64,000 bases of DNA from Chryseobacterium flavum (lineage in GTDB: Bacteria; Bacteroidota; Bacteroidia; Flavobacteriales; Weeksellaceae). The DNA is taken from contig NZ_QNUE01000011.1 of the NCBI RefSeq assembly GCF_003385595.1, forward strand, positions 62,001 to 126,000, given 5' to 3'. The notes beneath the pieces are model-generated. The model did not search any database and was not told the origin of the DNA. It saw only the letters and a list, made by a program, of their open reading frames with translations. Below are positions 8,831 to 17,266 of the stretch, piece after piece. Within the stretch, counting starts at the first letter, position 1. Every line of letters starts with the position of its first letter. A program made the position numbers and the translations under genes.

Positions 8831-10777
8831 ATGAATTCTGTTGGAACCTATACACTTTTCACGGATCATGATGTGTATCTTTTTAAAGAAGGTAGACATT
8901 ATAAACTGTATAGTAAATTTGGATCGCATTCTGTGGAAAAAGATGGTGTAAAAGGGGTCTATTTTTCTGTCTGGGCTCCCAATGCCAAAAAAGTTTCTGT
9001 AATCGGGAACTTTAATAACTGGAATCATACAGATCATATTTTATATCCCAGATGGGATGAATCAGGAATATGGGAAGGTTTTATTGCAGGACTGACATGG
9101 GGAACCTTATACAAATATGCTGTAGAAACGCAAAGAGGGGAAATACTGGAGAAAAGTGATCCTTATGCCTTAAGCTGGGAACAGAATAAGCAGGCCGCTT
9201 CACTGGTGTCTACCACCTGGTACGAATGGAATGACAGGGAATGGATGGAAAGCCGCTGGCAAAATAACAGATTACGGGCTCCTTTGTCTGTCTATGAAAT
9301 GCACCTGGGATCATGGGCAAGGGAAGAAAGTGCTCCTGGCCGGTTTTTAAATTATCGAGAAATTGCTGAGAAGCTGGTCCCTTATATAAAGGAAATGGGG
9401 TTTACTCATGTGGAGTTTATGCCGGTAATGGAATATCCTTATGATCCCAGCTGGGGTTATCAGGTTACAGGATTTTATGCAGCTACATCCCGGTTTGGTT
9501 CTCCTCAGGATCTTATGTATCTGATTGATGAGCTTCACCGCAACGGAATTGGTGTTATCCTGGATTGGGTACCTGCACATTTTCCGGGAGATGCCAATGG
9601 TCTTCACCGTTTTGACGGCACTTATCTGTATGAGCATGAGGATCCGAGAAAAGGATTCCATCCTGACTGGAAATCGTATATCTTTAATTATGGAAGAAAT
9701 GAAGTTAAATCTTTTTTGATTTCCAATGCTATGTTTTGGCTGGAACGGTATCATGCTGACGGTTTAAGGGTGGATGCAGTGACTTCAATGCTCCATCTGG
9801 ACTATTCAAGAAATGAAGGGGAATGGGAACCCAATATATATGGTGGAAATGTTAATCTTGAGGCAATGGCTTTTCTTCAGGAATTTAATACTGCTGTTTA
9901 TGGAGAATTTGGTGACCAGATTATTACCATTGCAGAAGAAAGCTCTGATTTTCCTAGGCTTACAAAACCCGTTCATGATGGAGGGATTGGTTTCGGAATG
10001 AAATGGATGATGGGCTGGATGCATGATACACTGGATTATTTCAAAGAAGATTTTGTTAACAGGAAATTTCACCATCATAAGCTTACATTTGCTTCTATGT
10101 ATATGTATAATGAGAATTATATGATGCCTTTATCCCATGATGAAGTGGTGCATGGCAAAGCTAGCTTAATTTATAAAATGAAAGGTGATGAGTGGCAGAA
10201 GTTCGCAAATCTTCGTACCTTGTATGTATATATGTATACCCATCCGGGAGCTAAATTGCTTTTTATGGGAGATGAATTCGGACAGACCGGAGAATGGAAT
10301 TTTACACAAAGCCTGGATTGGCATTTATTAAAATATCCTGTCCATAAAGGATTGCAGGAACTGGTAAAGGAACTTAATCATATCTACAGATCTGAGCCTG
10401 CCTTTTATGAAAACCAATTTGAAAAAAGCGGTTTTGAATGGATAGAAGCTGATGATCTGGAAAATTCAGTATATGTATATCTGAGGAAAGGAAAAATAAA
10501 GGGTGATGTTTTTATGGTAGTTCTGAATCTGATTCCTCAGGTGATGGATTATAAGATTGGAATTCCTCCGGGAACCCATTGGGAAGTGGTTTTTAACTCA
10601 GACCAGGAAACGTACAGTGGAAGCGGAGTGGAAGCGGAAATCCTGGAAGAGCGCAATGAGGAATGGCAGAATCATGGAAAGTCAATGACTGTAAAGCTTC
10701 CGCCGTTAGCGGGAATTATATTAAAGCAGAAGAAAGATAAAAAATATAAATTACACAGAATTAAACATAAAAGATAA
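8831..10777 (+). CDS. glgB: 1,4-alpha-glucan branching enzyme GlgB
   Basis: 648-residue GH13 branching enzyme that moves alpha-1,4 glucan segments to form alpha-1,6 branches in glycogen. An N-terminal CBM48 domain (VIGNFNNW, about 57-64) precedes the (beta/alpha)8 barrel. The catalytic Asp315 (LRVDAVTSML), Glu369 (TIAEES) and the transition-state Asp437 (LSHDEVVHG) are all present. The start at 8831 (MNSVGTYTLF) is preferred to an upstream ATG at 8777, because that would add an atypical extension lying over the likely promoter region. It overlaps nothing and is followed by glgA after 1 bp, so the two are translationally close. glgC completes the operon. Confidence 0.96.
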   Translation: MNSVGTYTLFTDHDVYLFKEGRHYKLYSKFGSHSVEKDGVKGVYFSVWAPNAKKVSVIGNFNNWNHTDHILYPRWDESGIWEGFIAGLTWGTLYKYAVETQRGEILEKSDPYALSWEQNKQAASLVSTTWYEWNDREWMESRWQNNRLRAPLSVYEMHLGSWAREESAPGRFLNYREIAEKLVPYIKEMGFTHVEFMPVMEYPYDPSWGYQVTGFYAATSRFGSPQDLMYLIDELHRNGIGVILDWVPAHFPGDANGLHRFDGTYLYEHEDPRKGFHPDWKSYIFNYGRNEVKSFLISNAMFWLERYHADGLRVDAVTSMLHLDYSRNEGEWEPNIYGGNVNLEAMAFLQEFNTAVYGEFGDQIITIAEESSDFPRLTKPVHDGGIGFGMKWMMGWMHDTLDYFKEDFVNRKFHHHKLTFASMYMYNENYMMPLSHDEVVHGKASLIYKMKGDEWQKFANLRTLYVYMYTHPGAKLLFMGDEFGQTGEWNFTQSLDWHLLKYPVHKGLQELVKELNHIYRSEPAFYENQFEKSGFEWIEADDLENSVYVYLRKGKIKGDVFMVVLNLIPQVMDYKIGIPPGTHWEVVFNSDQETYSGSGVEAEILEERNEEWQNHGKSMTVKLPPLAGIILKQKKDKKYKLHRIKHKR

Positions 10778-10778
10778 A

Positions 10779-12185
10779 ATGGTTATATATCATTTAAGTA
10801 CAGAATGTTATCCTGTAGCAAAGGTTGGAGGTCTGGCTGATGTAGTTGGTGCATTGCCAAAATACCAGAATAAAATAAAAGGAGTAGAGGCCAAGGTTGT
10901 AATGCCGTGGTATAACAAATCTTTTATTTATGATCATGAGTTTGATATAGTTTTTGATGGTTTTATTCATCAGGGACCAAATATGCTTCAGGTTCAGGTA
11001 ATGAAGGAGAAGACCAATGTGTTGGGATTTGAACTTTATATGGTAAAAATACCCGGGCTTTTGGATAGGGACAACCCTTATGGATATCAGGATGAAAGTT
11101 TTCAGTTCCTGGCTTTTCAGCAAGGTATTTTGCACTGGCTGTGTGCAATGGAGCTGAAACCGGATATTCTGCATTGTCATGATTACCATACCGGACTAGT
11201 GCCTTTTATGACAGAACATTGTCCGGAATTTAACTTTTTAAAAGGAGTGAAAACCATCGGGACCATTCATAACGGAGAATATCAGGGAATGATGAGTTGG
11301 GATATGGCGAATTATATGCCTTCATTTGATGCTTACAAATGGGGACTGCTGGACTGGAATGGTCTCATAAACCCTTTAGCAGGTATGATTAAATGTTCTC
11401 ACGCCTTTACTACTGTTTCTGAAGGTTATCTGGAAGAATTGTTTATTAGCTTCCATGGGCTTGAAAGTCTGGTACGCCAGGAATTTGGAAAAGCATACGG
11501 AATTATTAACGGGATTGACATGGAAGTATGGAACCCTGAAACTGATCCAATGCTGGATTTTAATTTCAACAGCCAAAATGCTGTGGAAGAAAAGAAAAAA
11601 AATAAAGAAAAACTGTGCAAGGAATATGGACTTAAGCCTGAACTTCCATTATTTGCTTTTATTGGCAGGTTTGCTACGGAAAAAGGTGCTGATCTGCTGC
11701 CTGATGTGGTATGGAAAAGCATCAAGCAGAGTTACGGGACTTTGAATATTATGATCCTGGGCTCCGGTAATACCTATATTGAAAATAAACTGAAAGAATA
11801 CGATTATACCTATACCAATTTTGCTTTGGATCTGGGATATAAAGAGTATCTTTCCCATAAGATTTATGCATCGGCAGATTTTCTGCTAATGCCGTCACGG
11901 GTAGAACCATGTGGGTTAAACCAGATGTATTCCATGAGATATGGTACGGTTCCTGTAGTAAGATATACAGGCGGGCTTAAAGACACGGTAGAAGATATTT
12001 CAACCGGCGGAGCCGGACTGAATTTTACCTATCCGGGAACAGATGATATCGTACATGCAATGAACAGGGCGCTGGAGCTTTATAATCATAAAGATATTAT
12101 GGAGAAACTTATCCATGCCAATATGAAGTTTGACTTTGCATGGGAGAAATCTGCAGAAAAATATATAGCTTTATATAGCAACTGA
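10779..12185 (+). CDS. glgA: Glycogen synthase GlgA
   Basis: 468-residue GT5 glycogen synthase transferring glucose from ADP-glucose to the non-reducing end of alpha-1,4 glucan. The ADP-glucose-binding KVGGLADV is at 15-22. The C-terminal Rossmann lobe contains AFIGRFATEKGADLL and the E-x7-E-like MPSRVEPCGLNQMYSMRYG region. Length is typical of bacterial GlgA. It starts one base after the glgB stop codon, so coupled expression is expected. About 120 bp separate it from glgC. Confidence 0.96.
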   Translation: MVIYHLSTECYPVAKVGGLADVVGALPKYQNKIKGVEAKVVMPWYNKSFIYDHEFDIVFDGFIHQGPNMLQVQVMKEKTNVLGFELYMVKIPGLLDRDNPYGYQDESFQFLAFQQGILHWLCAMELKPDILHCHDYHTGLVPFMTEHCPEFNFLKGVKTIGTIHNGEYQGMMSWDMANYMPSFDAYKWGLLDWNGLINPLAGMIKCSHAFTTVSEGYLEELFISFHGLESLVRQEFGKAYGIINGIDMEVWNPETDPMLDFNFNSQNAVEEKKKNKEKLCKEYGLKPELPLFAFIGRFATEKGADLLPDVVWKSIKQSYGTLNIMILGSGNTYIENKLKEYDYTYTNFALDLGYKEYLSHKIYASADFLLMPSRVEPCGLNQMYSMRYGTVPVVRYTGGLKDTVEDISTGGAGLNFTYPGTDDIVHAMNRALELYNHKDIMEKLIHANMKFDFAWEKSAEKYIALYSN

Positions 12186-12307
12186 AGCAGATCTTTATAA
12201 GAGTATAGTGTATGGCTGTGATAATTTCCGTTGTAAAAAAATATTGCTGTATATTGCATATAAACACCAGAGAAGAATAATTAATACAATAAAAACGCAA
12301 GATATCT

Positions 12308-13576
12308 ATGAATCGAAATGTAATCTCCATTGTTTTGGGAGGCGGAAGAGGGACAAGATTATTCCCGTTAACCTATACAAGATCAAAACCGGCGGTACCT
12401 ATTGCAGGAAAATACAGGCTTGTTGACATTCCTATTTCGAACTGCCTGAATTCGGGGTTGAATAAAATCCTGGTTTTAACTCAATTTAATTCAGCCTCTT
12501 TAAATTCACATATCAAAAACTCATATCACTTTGATATTTTCAGCAAAGGGTTTGTAGATATTCTGGCTGCTGAACAAAATGTAGAAAATGACAGCTGGTA
12601 TCAGGGAACAGCAGATGCAGTTCGCCAGTCTATGAAACATCTTGAGAAATATGATTATGACTATATTTTAATTCTTTCCGGGGATCAGCTTTATCAGATG
12701 GACTTCAGGGAAATGCTGGATTTTCATATTGGAAACGGCGGAGATCTGACTATTGCAACCATTCCGGTGAATGCTAAAGATGCAACAGGATTTGGAATTC
12801 TGAAGTCAGACGATGAAGGAAATATTACCTCCTTTTATGAAAAACCGGATTATGCAATGCTGGACGGGCTGAAGTCTGAGGTTTCGGATGAAAACAAGCA
12901 TAAAGGAAAAGAATTCCTTGCATCCATGGGAATTTATATTTTTACCAAAAATATTCTCAAGAAAATGTTTGAAGAGGGGGCAGGAGATGACTTCGGAAAG
13001 GATATCATCCCCAGTTCAATAGGAAAATATAAAACACTGAGCTATCAATACGAAGGTTACTGGACAGATATAGGAACTATTGAGTCTTTTTACGAGGCTA
13101 ACCTTGACCTTTGTCAGGATTTCCCACAGTTCAACCTTTTCTCATCTTCTCCGATCTATACAAGAGCAAGAATGCTTCCTCCATCAAAAATCAATGGTTC
13201 CTATGTAAGTAAAGCGGTATTTGGAGATGGCTGCATTATCATGGCGGATAAAATAGAAAACTCAGTGATTGGTAACAGAACCAGGATTGATAAAGGAAGT
13301 ACCATTGTAAATTCTTATGTCATGGGGGCTGACTTTTATCAGAATACCACTGAAATAGTCCTGAATGACAGGGCCGGACGTCCGAATATGGGAATTGGAA
13401 AGTATTGCTATATTGAAAAGGCGATTTTAGATAAAAACTGCTATATAGGAGACAATGTAAAGATCATTGGAGGAAAACATATTCCGGATGGTGATTATGG
13501 TACCCATTCTGTGCAGGATGGAATTGTAGTGGTAAAAAAAGGAGCTGTACTGCCAGCGGGAACGCATATAGGATAG
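12308..13576 (+). CDS. glgC: Glucose-1-phosphate adenylyltransferase GlgC
   Basis: 422-residue ADP-glucose pyrophosphorylase, which makes ADP-glucose from glucose-1-phosphate and ATP: the committed and usually allosterically regulated step of glycogen synthesis. The N-terminal nucleotidyltransferase domain has GGGRGTRLFPLT (12-23) and the activator-site-like SKPAVPIAGKYRLVD just after. The C-terminal third is a left-handed beta-helix (hexapeptide repeats around VIGNRTRIDKGS and YIGDNVKIIGG). Family regulators are glycolytic intermediates; which apply here cannot be read. A strong hairpin terminator follows at 13595, closing the glgBAC unit. Confidence 0.96.
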   Translation: MNRNVISIVLGGGRGTRLFPLTYTRSKPAVPIAGKYRLVDIPISNCLNSGLNKILVLTQFNSASLNSHIKNSYHFDIFSKGFVDILAAEQNVENDSWYQGTADAVRQSMKHLEKYDYDYILILSGDQLYQMDFREMLDFHIGNGGDLTIATIPVNAKDATGFGILKSDDEGNITSFYEKPDYAMLDGLKSEVSDENKHKGKEFLASMGIYIFTKNILKKMFEEGAGDDFGKDIIPSSIGKYKTLSYQYEGYWTDIGTIESFYEANLDLCQDFPQFNLFSSSPIYTRARMLPPSKINGSYVSKAVFGDGCIIMADKIENSVIGNRTRIDKGSTIVNSYVMGADFYQNTTEIVLNDRAGRPNMGIGKYCYIEKAILDKNCYIGDNVKIIGGKHIPDGDYGTHSVQDGIVVVKKGAVLPAGTHIG

Positions 13577-13594
13577 TCTGCTTACTATCGATGA

Positions 13595-13636
13595 AAACAA
13601 AAAGTATCTCACTGTGTGAGGTACTTTTTTGTTTTT
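13595..13636 (+). terminator. Rho-independent terminator after glgC
   Basis: The inverted repeat AAAAAGTAtCTCAC - TGT - GTGAGgTACTTTTTT forms a stem of about 14 bp with one mismatch and a 3-base loop, followed by a T-rich tail. It lies 16 bp after the glgC stop. Confidence 0.85.
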
Positions 13637-13882
13637 AACCATATCAATTCATTTTTCAAGAATATAGAGCAAGGAATCTGGTCCGGAATGGTTATTCAAG
13701 TGACGTTTACCTGGTATTTCAGGCGTTTATATGACCAGTTTTTAATTTTTCTATATTTTCTTACTTTATTTCCATATTGATTTTGGTAATATTTTTCTAT
13801 AAAACAGTTTTATTCTTTTATAATTTGTATCATATTGTATAACTTGATGAAATATAATATGTTACAGTAGTTTTTATATCCC

Positions 13883-13908
13883 TTGTGTTTGAAAAAATTC
13901 TATATTTG
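13883..13908 (+). promoter_or_regulatory. Possible promoter of the JAMM-like lipoprotein gene
   Basis: TTG at 13883-13885 and TATATTTG at 13901-13908 fit the Bacteroidetes -33/-7 pattern, but the 15-bp spacer is shorter than the usual 17-23. The -7 box lies 25 bp before the first ATG. Confidence 0.4.
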
Positions 13909-13932
13909 ACAATCTGAATAACTTAAAAAAAC

Positions 13933-15384
13933 ATGTTTATGATGAAAAAATTATTTCTCCGGCGGGCTTTGCTGGTTATGTCTTCTTTTCTTTTTCTGTA
14001 TTCCTGCCGTATGGAAGATAATAGCATTACTTCTCAGGAGCAGACGGAGTTTCGTGTTCCAATAGAAATGTTTGTGAATTTTGATGAAAAAATACAGTCT
14101 GATGCAGGGTTCAGGAAAGAACATACAGAAAAGGAAGTCAGACGTGGTATAAGCCCTGACAATACACCTTACATTTCTACCGTGAATATTCCCATTTCTC
14201 CGGTAAGTTATAAAGTCCCTTTCAGGGAGACTATAAAAGCATTTCTTGCGAATAATGCAGTTTTCAGTCAGGAGTTCTACAGCAAATTCGGTCATCCTTT
14301 CTATGCTGTTTCTACCTATACTTATGGAAACAATTCTAAAGCAATTGCTTTTCCAATCCTTAAAGGGGATCAGGTGACTGCTTTTATTCATGGAATCACT
14401 ACTCCAAACAGAGATTATGTACAGTTTACTATTGTCCAGAATAATGATCCAACAACCTTACTTGTACTTGGCAGGCTTCAGGATGCTGTGGATAATCTTT
14501 ATGATTCCGGACCGGTACTTGCCAGAGGTTTCGGTACTACTGAGGAACATATCCGGATAAATGAAATAGAGGAAATAACCATTACTATGCTCCATCATAT
14601 GGACCAAAGCGGAGGTTTTATACTCCATCAGCCTGGTAAAGACTGGTGGAAGGATGCCTCATGGGAAGATCCCTTGTATGGCCCCAGGGGTGGAAGCGGA
14701 CAGGCGATGTCCGGTGATGGTTCCAAACATAAGTTTCCGGATTACCTTGACCCCAAGGATGACCCCTGCGATAAAACAAAAAAAATGCTGGAAAGTCAAA
14801 AAAATAAGAATATAACGGATGACCTGAAACAGCATATGGCTAATGGAGCTCAAGCTGGAGAAAAAGGCTGGCGGGATAATAAAACAGGTGCTCCTACATC
14901 CTCTATGCAAGATGGAGACCATAGTATTAACTTTGGAGATCCTTCCGGTATGAATGGTGGATATCATAACCATACAGGGACCGGAGTAAATATATTTTCT
15001 GCAGATGATATATCTACATTAATAGAAATAGCGAGATACCAAAATATAGGAAGTACAGGTAATGCCTATATGGGGATAATGGCCCCCGGTGGTATACATT
15101 ATGTGATGTATTTTAATGGAACTCATCATGAGATTCCCATATATGGGAGTTATACTGAAGGACAATTGAAGGCTTGGGATAAAAATCAATGGGACGATTA
15201 TATAGAAAATTTTTCTAATAATAGTTTTTCTAATAATGAAAAGCTGGAACGAATATTCTTTTCTACCATAGAAAATATGAGTTTAAAAAATAAAATTATT
15301 CTACATAGAGTTGAAGAAAATAAAATTTTAACAATAAGTCAAAATTCAGATGGTACCACTGCGGCAGCTTTATGTAATAACTAA
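13933..15384 (+). CDS. Lipoprotein with C-terminal JAMM-like metalloprotease motif
   Basis: 483-residue protein (starts at 13939 or 13942 are equally possible) with a lipoprotein signal: a hydrophobic run ending in FLYSC, Cys25. The first 250 residues have no recognised domain. The C-terminal part has AGEKGW (Glu310) and YHNHTGTGVNIFSADD (344-359), which fits the JAMM pattern H-x-H-x(8)-S-x(2)-D: His345, His347, Ser356, Asp359. JAMM enzymes are zinc isopeptidases or peptidases, and bacterial members also occur with secreted effectors and wall hydrolases. Activity here is inferred from the motif only. Three DUF6705 genes follow, the first after 10 bp, so an operon is likely. The 3' third is noticeably more AT-rich than the 5' part. 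Confidence 0.72.
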   Translation: MFMMKKLFLRRALLVMSSFLFLYSCRMEDNSITSQEQTEFRVPIEMFVNFDEKIQSDAGFRKEHTEKEVRRGISPDNTPYISTVNIPISPVSYKVPFRETIKAFLANNAVFSQEFYSKFGHPFYAVSTYTYGNNSKAIAFPILKGDQVTAFIHGITTPNRDYVQFTIVQNNDPTTLLVLGRLQDAVDNLYDSGPVLARGFGTTEEHIRINEIEEITITMLHHMDQSGGFILHQPGKDWWKDASWEDPLYGPRGGSGQAMSGDGSKHKFPDYLDPKDDPCDKTKKMLESQKNKNITDDLKQHMANGAQAGEKGWRDNKTGAPTSSMQDGDHSINFGDPSGMNGGYHNHTGTGVNIFSADDISTLIEIARYQNIGSTGNAYMGIMAPGGIHYVMYFNGTHHEIPIYGSYTEGQLKAWDKNQWDDYIENFSNNSFSNNEKLERIFFSTIENMSLKNKIILHRVEENKILTISQNSDGTTAAALCNN

Positions 15385-15394
15385 AAAAAATATC

Positions 15395-15961
15395 ATGAAA
15401 CAAATTATTTATATACTTACATTATTCTTTTTTTCCTGTAAAGCACAAGAACAAGTATTACCCTTAAATACTTCAGCATTGGGTGCTGTTCCAAATTCAT
15501 ATTTTAAGGATTCTAACAATGAATTAGATTATTATACCGGAACTTGGAGAGCCACTTTTCAGGATAAAATAATCACTTTGAAAATTTCAAAACAAATAAA
15601 AGTACTGATCAGGAGATTTAATAAAAGCTTTTATAGAGATCAGATATTTGTAAGATATGAGATAAAAAAGGATAGCGTAATATTAGAAAGTACATTAAAT
15701 AATGACTTTACTAATGATGTTACACTTTCAATAGATGGTTCAAAAATCCAAGATAATGGAAATCGTATTACTTTAGTTTTTGCAGGAGGAAATTGTAGTG
15801 TTGGCATAGGAACCATTACTTTAAAGAAAATAAATGCTTCTCAATTTTCCTGGGGATATTATCCGGGTACAACAACAAGAAATGATATTAACTGTCCTCC
15901 TGACAGAGAATATAAAATACACCTTCCTGAGACAGAAAATCTGATCTTTACAAAACAGTGA
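15395..15961 (+). CDS. DUF6705 family lipoprotein, copy 1
   Basis: 188 residues with a short lipoprotein signal ending FFSC-KAQ (Cys14). The mature part resembles the flavobacterial DUF6705 family: SYFKDSNNELDYYTGTW near the N-terminus, a conserved single Cys in GGNCSVGIGTI, and a C-terminal YPGTTTRNDINCPPDREY...LPETENLIFTKQ. It looks like a small beta-rich (lipocalin-like) domain; function unknown. The start at 15395 begins directly with the signal peptide, 10 bp after the lipoprotein gene. Its DNA shares a 98-base 5' segment with copy 3 (1 difference) and a 165-base 3' segment with copy 2 (3 differences), so it is a mosaic. Confidence 0.8.
   Translation: MKQIIYILTLFFFSCKAQEQVLPLNTSALGAVPNSYFKDSNNELDYYTGTWRATFQDKIITLKISKQIKVLIRRFNKSFYRDQIFVRYEIKKDSVILESTLNNDFTNDVTLSIDGSKIQDNGNRITLVFAGGNCSVGIGTITLKKINASQFSWGYYPGTTTRNDINCPPDREYKIHLPETENLIFTKQ
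15464..15561 (+). repeat. Segment shared by DUF6705 copies 1 and 3
   Basis: 15464-15561 and 16599-16696 are identical by eye over 97 of 98 bases, while the same region of copy 2 is strongly diverged. This fits recent gene conversion or unequal crossing-over within the tandem array. Confidence 0.85.
15797..15961 (+). repeat. Segment shared by DUF6705 copies 1 and 2
   Basis: 15797-15961 and 16363-16527 agree over 162 of 165 bases, up to and including the stop/start overlap. Copy 3 is diverged here except for a core of about 47 bases ending in the CPPD codons. Confidence 0.87.
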
Positions 15962-16527
15962 TGAGAAAAGGTTTGATTATACTATGGATATTTGTTGTGT
16001 TTTCTTGTAAAGCACAGCAAATATATCCATTAAATACATCTGTACGAGGTGTTTCTGAAAATTCCTACTTTAAAGATCTGGATGAAGAATTAGATTATTA
16101 CATAGGAACATGGAATGCTAGTTTCCAAGATAAAGGTATTACCTTACAAATTTTAAAACAAATAAAAGTACCTACTAAATATTTTAATAAAAATTATTAT
16201 ACTGATCAGTTATTTATTCGATATGAAGTTAAAAAAAATGATGTAATATTAGAAAGTACATTGAATAAAGATTTTACAAATGATATAGGACTTTCTATAA
16301 AGAGTGTACTCACTCAAGATAATGGGAAAAGTGTTATACTACTTTTTTCAGGAGGAAACTGCAGTGTTGGCATAGGAACCATTACTTTAAAGAAAATAAA
16401 TGCTTCTCAATTTTCCTGGGGATATTATCCGGGTACAACAACAAGAAATGATATTAACTGTCCTCCTGACAGAGAATATAAAATACATCTTCCTGAGACA
16501 GAAAATCTAATCTTTACAAAACAATGA
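15961..16527 (+). CDS. DUF6705 family lipoprotein, copy 2
   Basis: 188 residues with lipoprotein signal MRKGLIILWIFVVFSC-KAQ (Cys16). Same domain plan as copy 1, with the 5' half diverged from copies 1 and 3 but the last 165 bases nearly identical to copy 1. The ATG overlaps the stop of copy 1 by one base (TGATG), so translation by reinitiation is expected. An in-frame GTG at 15958 is an alternative start. Function unknown; probably membrane-anchored and facing the periplasm or cell surface. Confidence 0.8.
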   Translation: MRKGLIILWIFVVFSCKAQQIYPLNTSVRGVSENSYFKDLDEELDYYIGTWNASFQDKGITLQILKQIKVPTKYFNKNYYTDQLFIRYEVKKNDVILESTLNKDFTNDIGLSIKSVLTQDNGKSVILLFSGGNCSVGIGTITLKKINASQFSWGYYPGTTTRNDINCPPDREYKIHLPETENLIFTKQ

Positions 16528-17099
16528 TGAGAAATGGTGTAATTATACTGGGAATTTTTGTCGTGTCTTTTTGGAAAGCACAAGAACAAGCATTACCATT
16601 AAATACTTCAGTATTGGGTGCTGTTCCAAATTCATATTTTAAGGATTCTAACAATGAATTAGATTATTATACCGGAACTTGGAGAGCCACTTTTCAAGAT
16701 AAGATAATTATTTTGAGTATAGATAAAGAGACAAAGGTCCCTTTTGAAATGTTTGATAAAAATTTTTTTAGAGATCAGATTAGAGTCAGATACGAAGTCA
16801 AAAGTAGTAATGGATTTATATTAGAAAGCTCCTTAAATAAGAATTTTACAAATGACATTCGTTTATCAATCAGAGGATTTAAAACCCAATCAAGCGGGAA
16901 TGAGCTTAATTTAATTTTTTCTGGTGGAAATTGTAGCGTAGGAATTGGTAAAATTGTTTTTAAAAAAATAAATAATGGCCAATTCTCTTGGAATTATTAT
17001 CCGGGTACAACAACAAGAAATGATATTAACTGTCCTCCTGACCGGGATTATACGATATATCTTCCGGAAACAGAGGGGCTTGTATTTACCAGGCAGTAA
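16527..17099 (+). CDS. DUF6705 family protein, copy 3, lipobox Cys lost
   Basis: 190 residues, starting by a TGATG overlap with copy 2 (ATG at 16524 also possible). The signal peptide reads IFVVSFW-KAQ: the position of the lipobox Cys in copies 1 and 2 (TGT) is Trp (TGG), one base change. It should therefore not be lipidated at that site, and may be a plain secreted protein cut after KAQ or an uncleaved one. The rest of the domain, including GGNCSVGIGKI and NCPPDRDY, is intact. It is the last gene of the run; no clear terminator hairpin was found after it. Confidence 0.78.
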   Translation: MRNGVIILGIFVVSFWKAQEQALPLNTSVLGAVPNSYFKDSNNELDYYTGTWRATFQDKIIILSIDKETKVPFEMFDKNFFRDQIRVRYEVKSSNGFILESSLNKNFTNDIRLSIRGFKTQSSGNELNLIFSGGNCSVGIGKIVFKKINNGQFSWNYYPGTTTRNDINCPPDRDYTIYLPETEGLVFTRQ

Positions 17100-17231
17100 A
17101 AATAGCAATGGATTATTACTGTAATAGATATTCAAAATGAAATCTTTTATATTTGTTACACAACTGGTGATTTAACTATTTTGCTCTGTCAAAAATTATA
17201 ATTAAAAATAAGCATCAATGTGATCAGTATA

Positions 17232-17262
17232 TTGGTCACTTTTTTTATTTGTATTACTTTTG
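17232..17262 (+). promoter_or_regulatory. Promoter of the SRPBCC gene, close to the start codon
   Basis: TTG (17232-17234), 20-bp spacer and TACTTTTG (17255-17262) match the Bacteroidetes consensus fully. The ATG follows only 4 bp after the -7 box, so transcription should begin at or within a few bases of the start codon, predicting a leaderless mRNA. Confidence 0.65.
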
Positions 17263-17266
17263 CGTG

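Larger units (their letters stand above)
13577..13932. other. 356-bp intergenic stretch between glgC and the lipoprotein gene
   Basis: Apart from the glgC terminator and a possible promoter at 13883-13908, I see only AT-rich sequence with no credible open frame, tRNA-like fold or repeat. It marks the boundary where the composition becomes visibly more AT-rich. Confidence 0.6.

Noticed and set aside
13577..13932. tRNA or attachment site at the edge of the AT-rich block
   Set aside because: No cloverleaf, TpsiC-like word or flanking direct repeat could be found by eye.
15395..17099. CRISPR array or insertion sequence behind the repeats
   Set aside because: Repeats are coding and belong to three tandem paralogs; there are no regular spacers, terminal inverted repeats or transposase.
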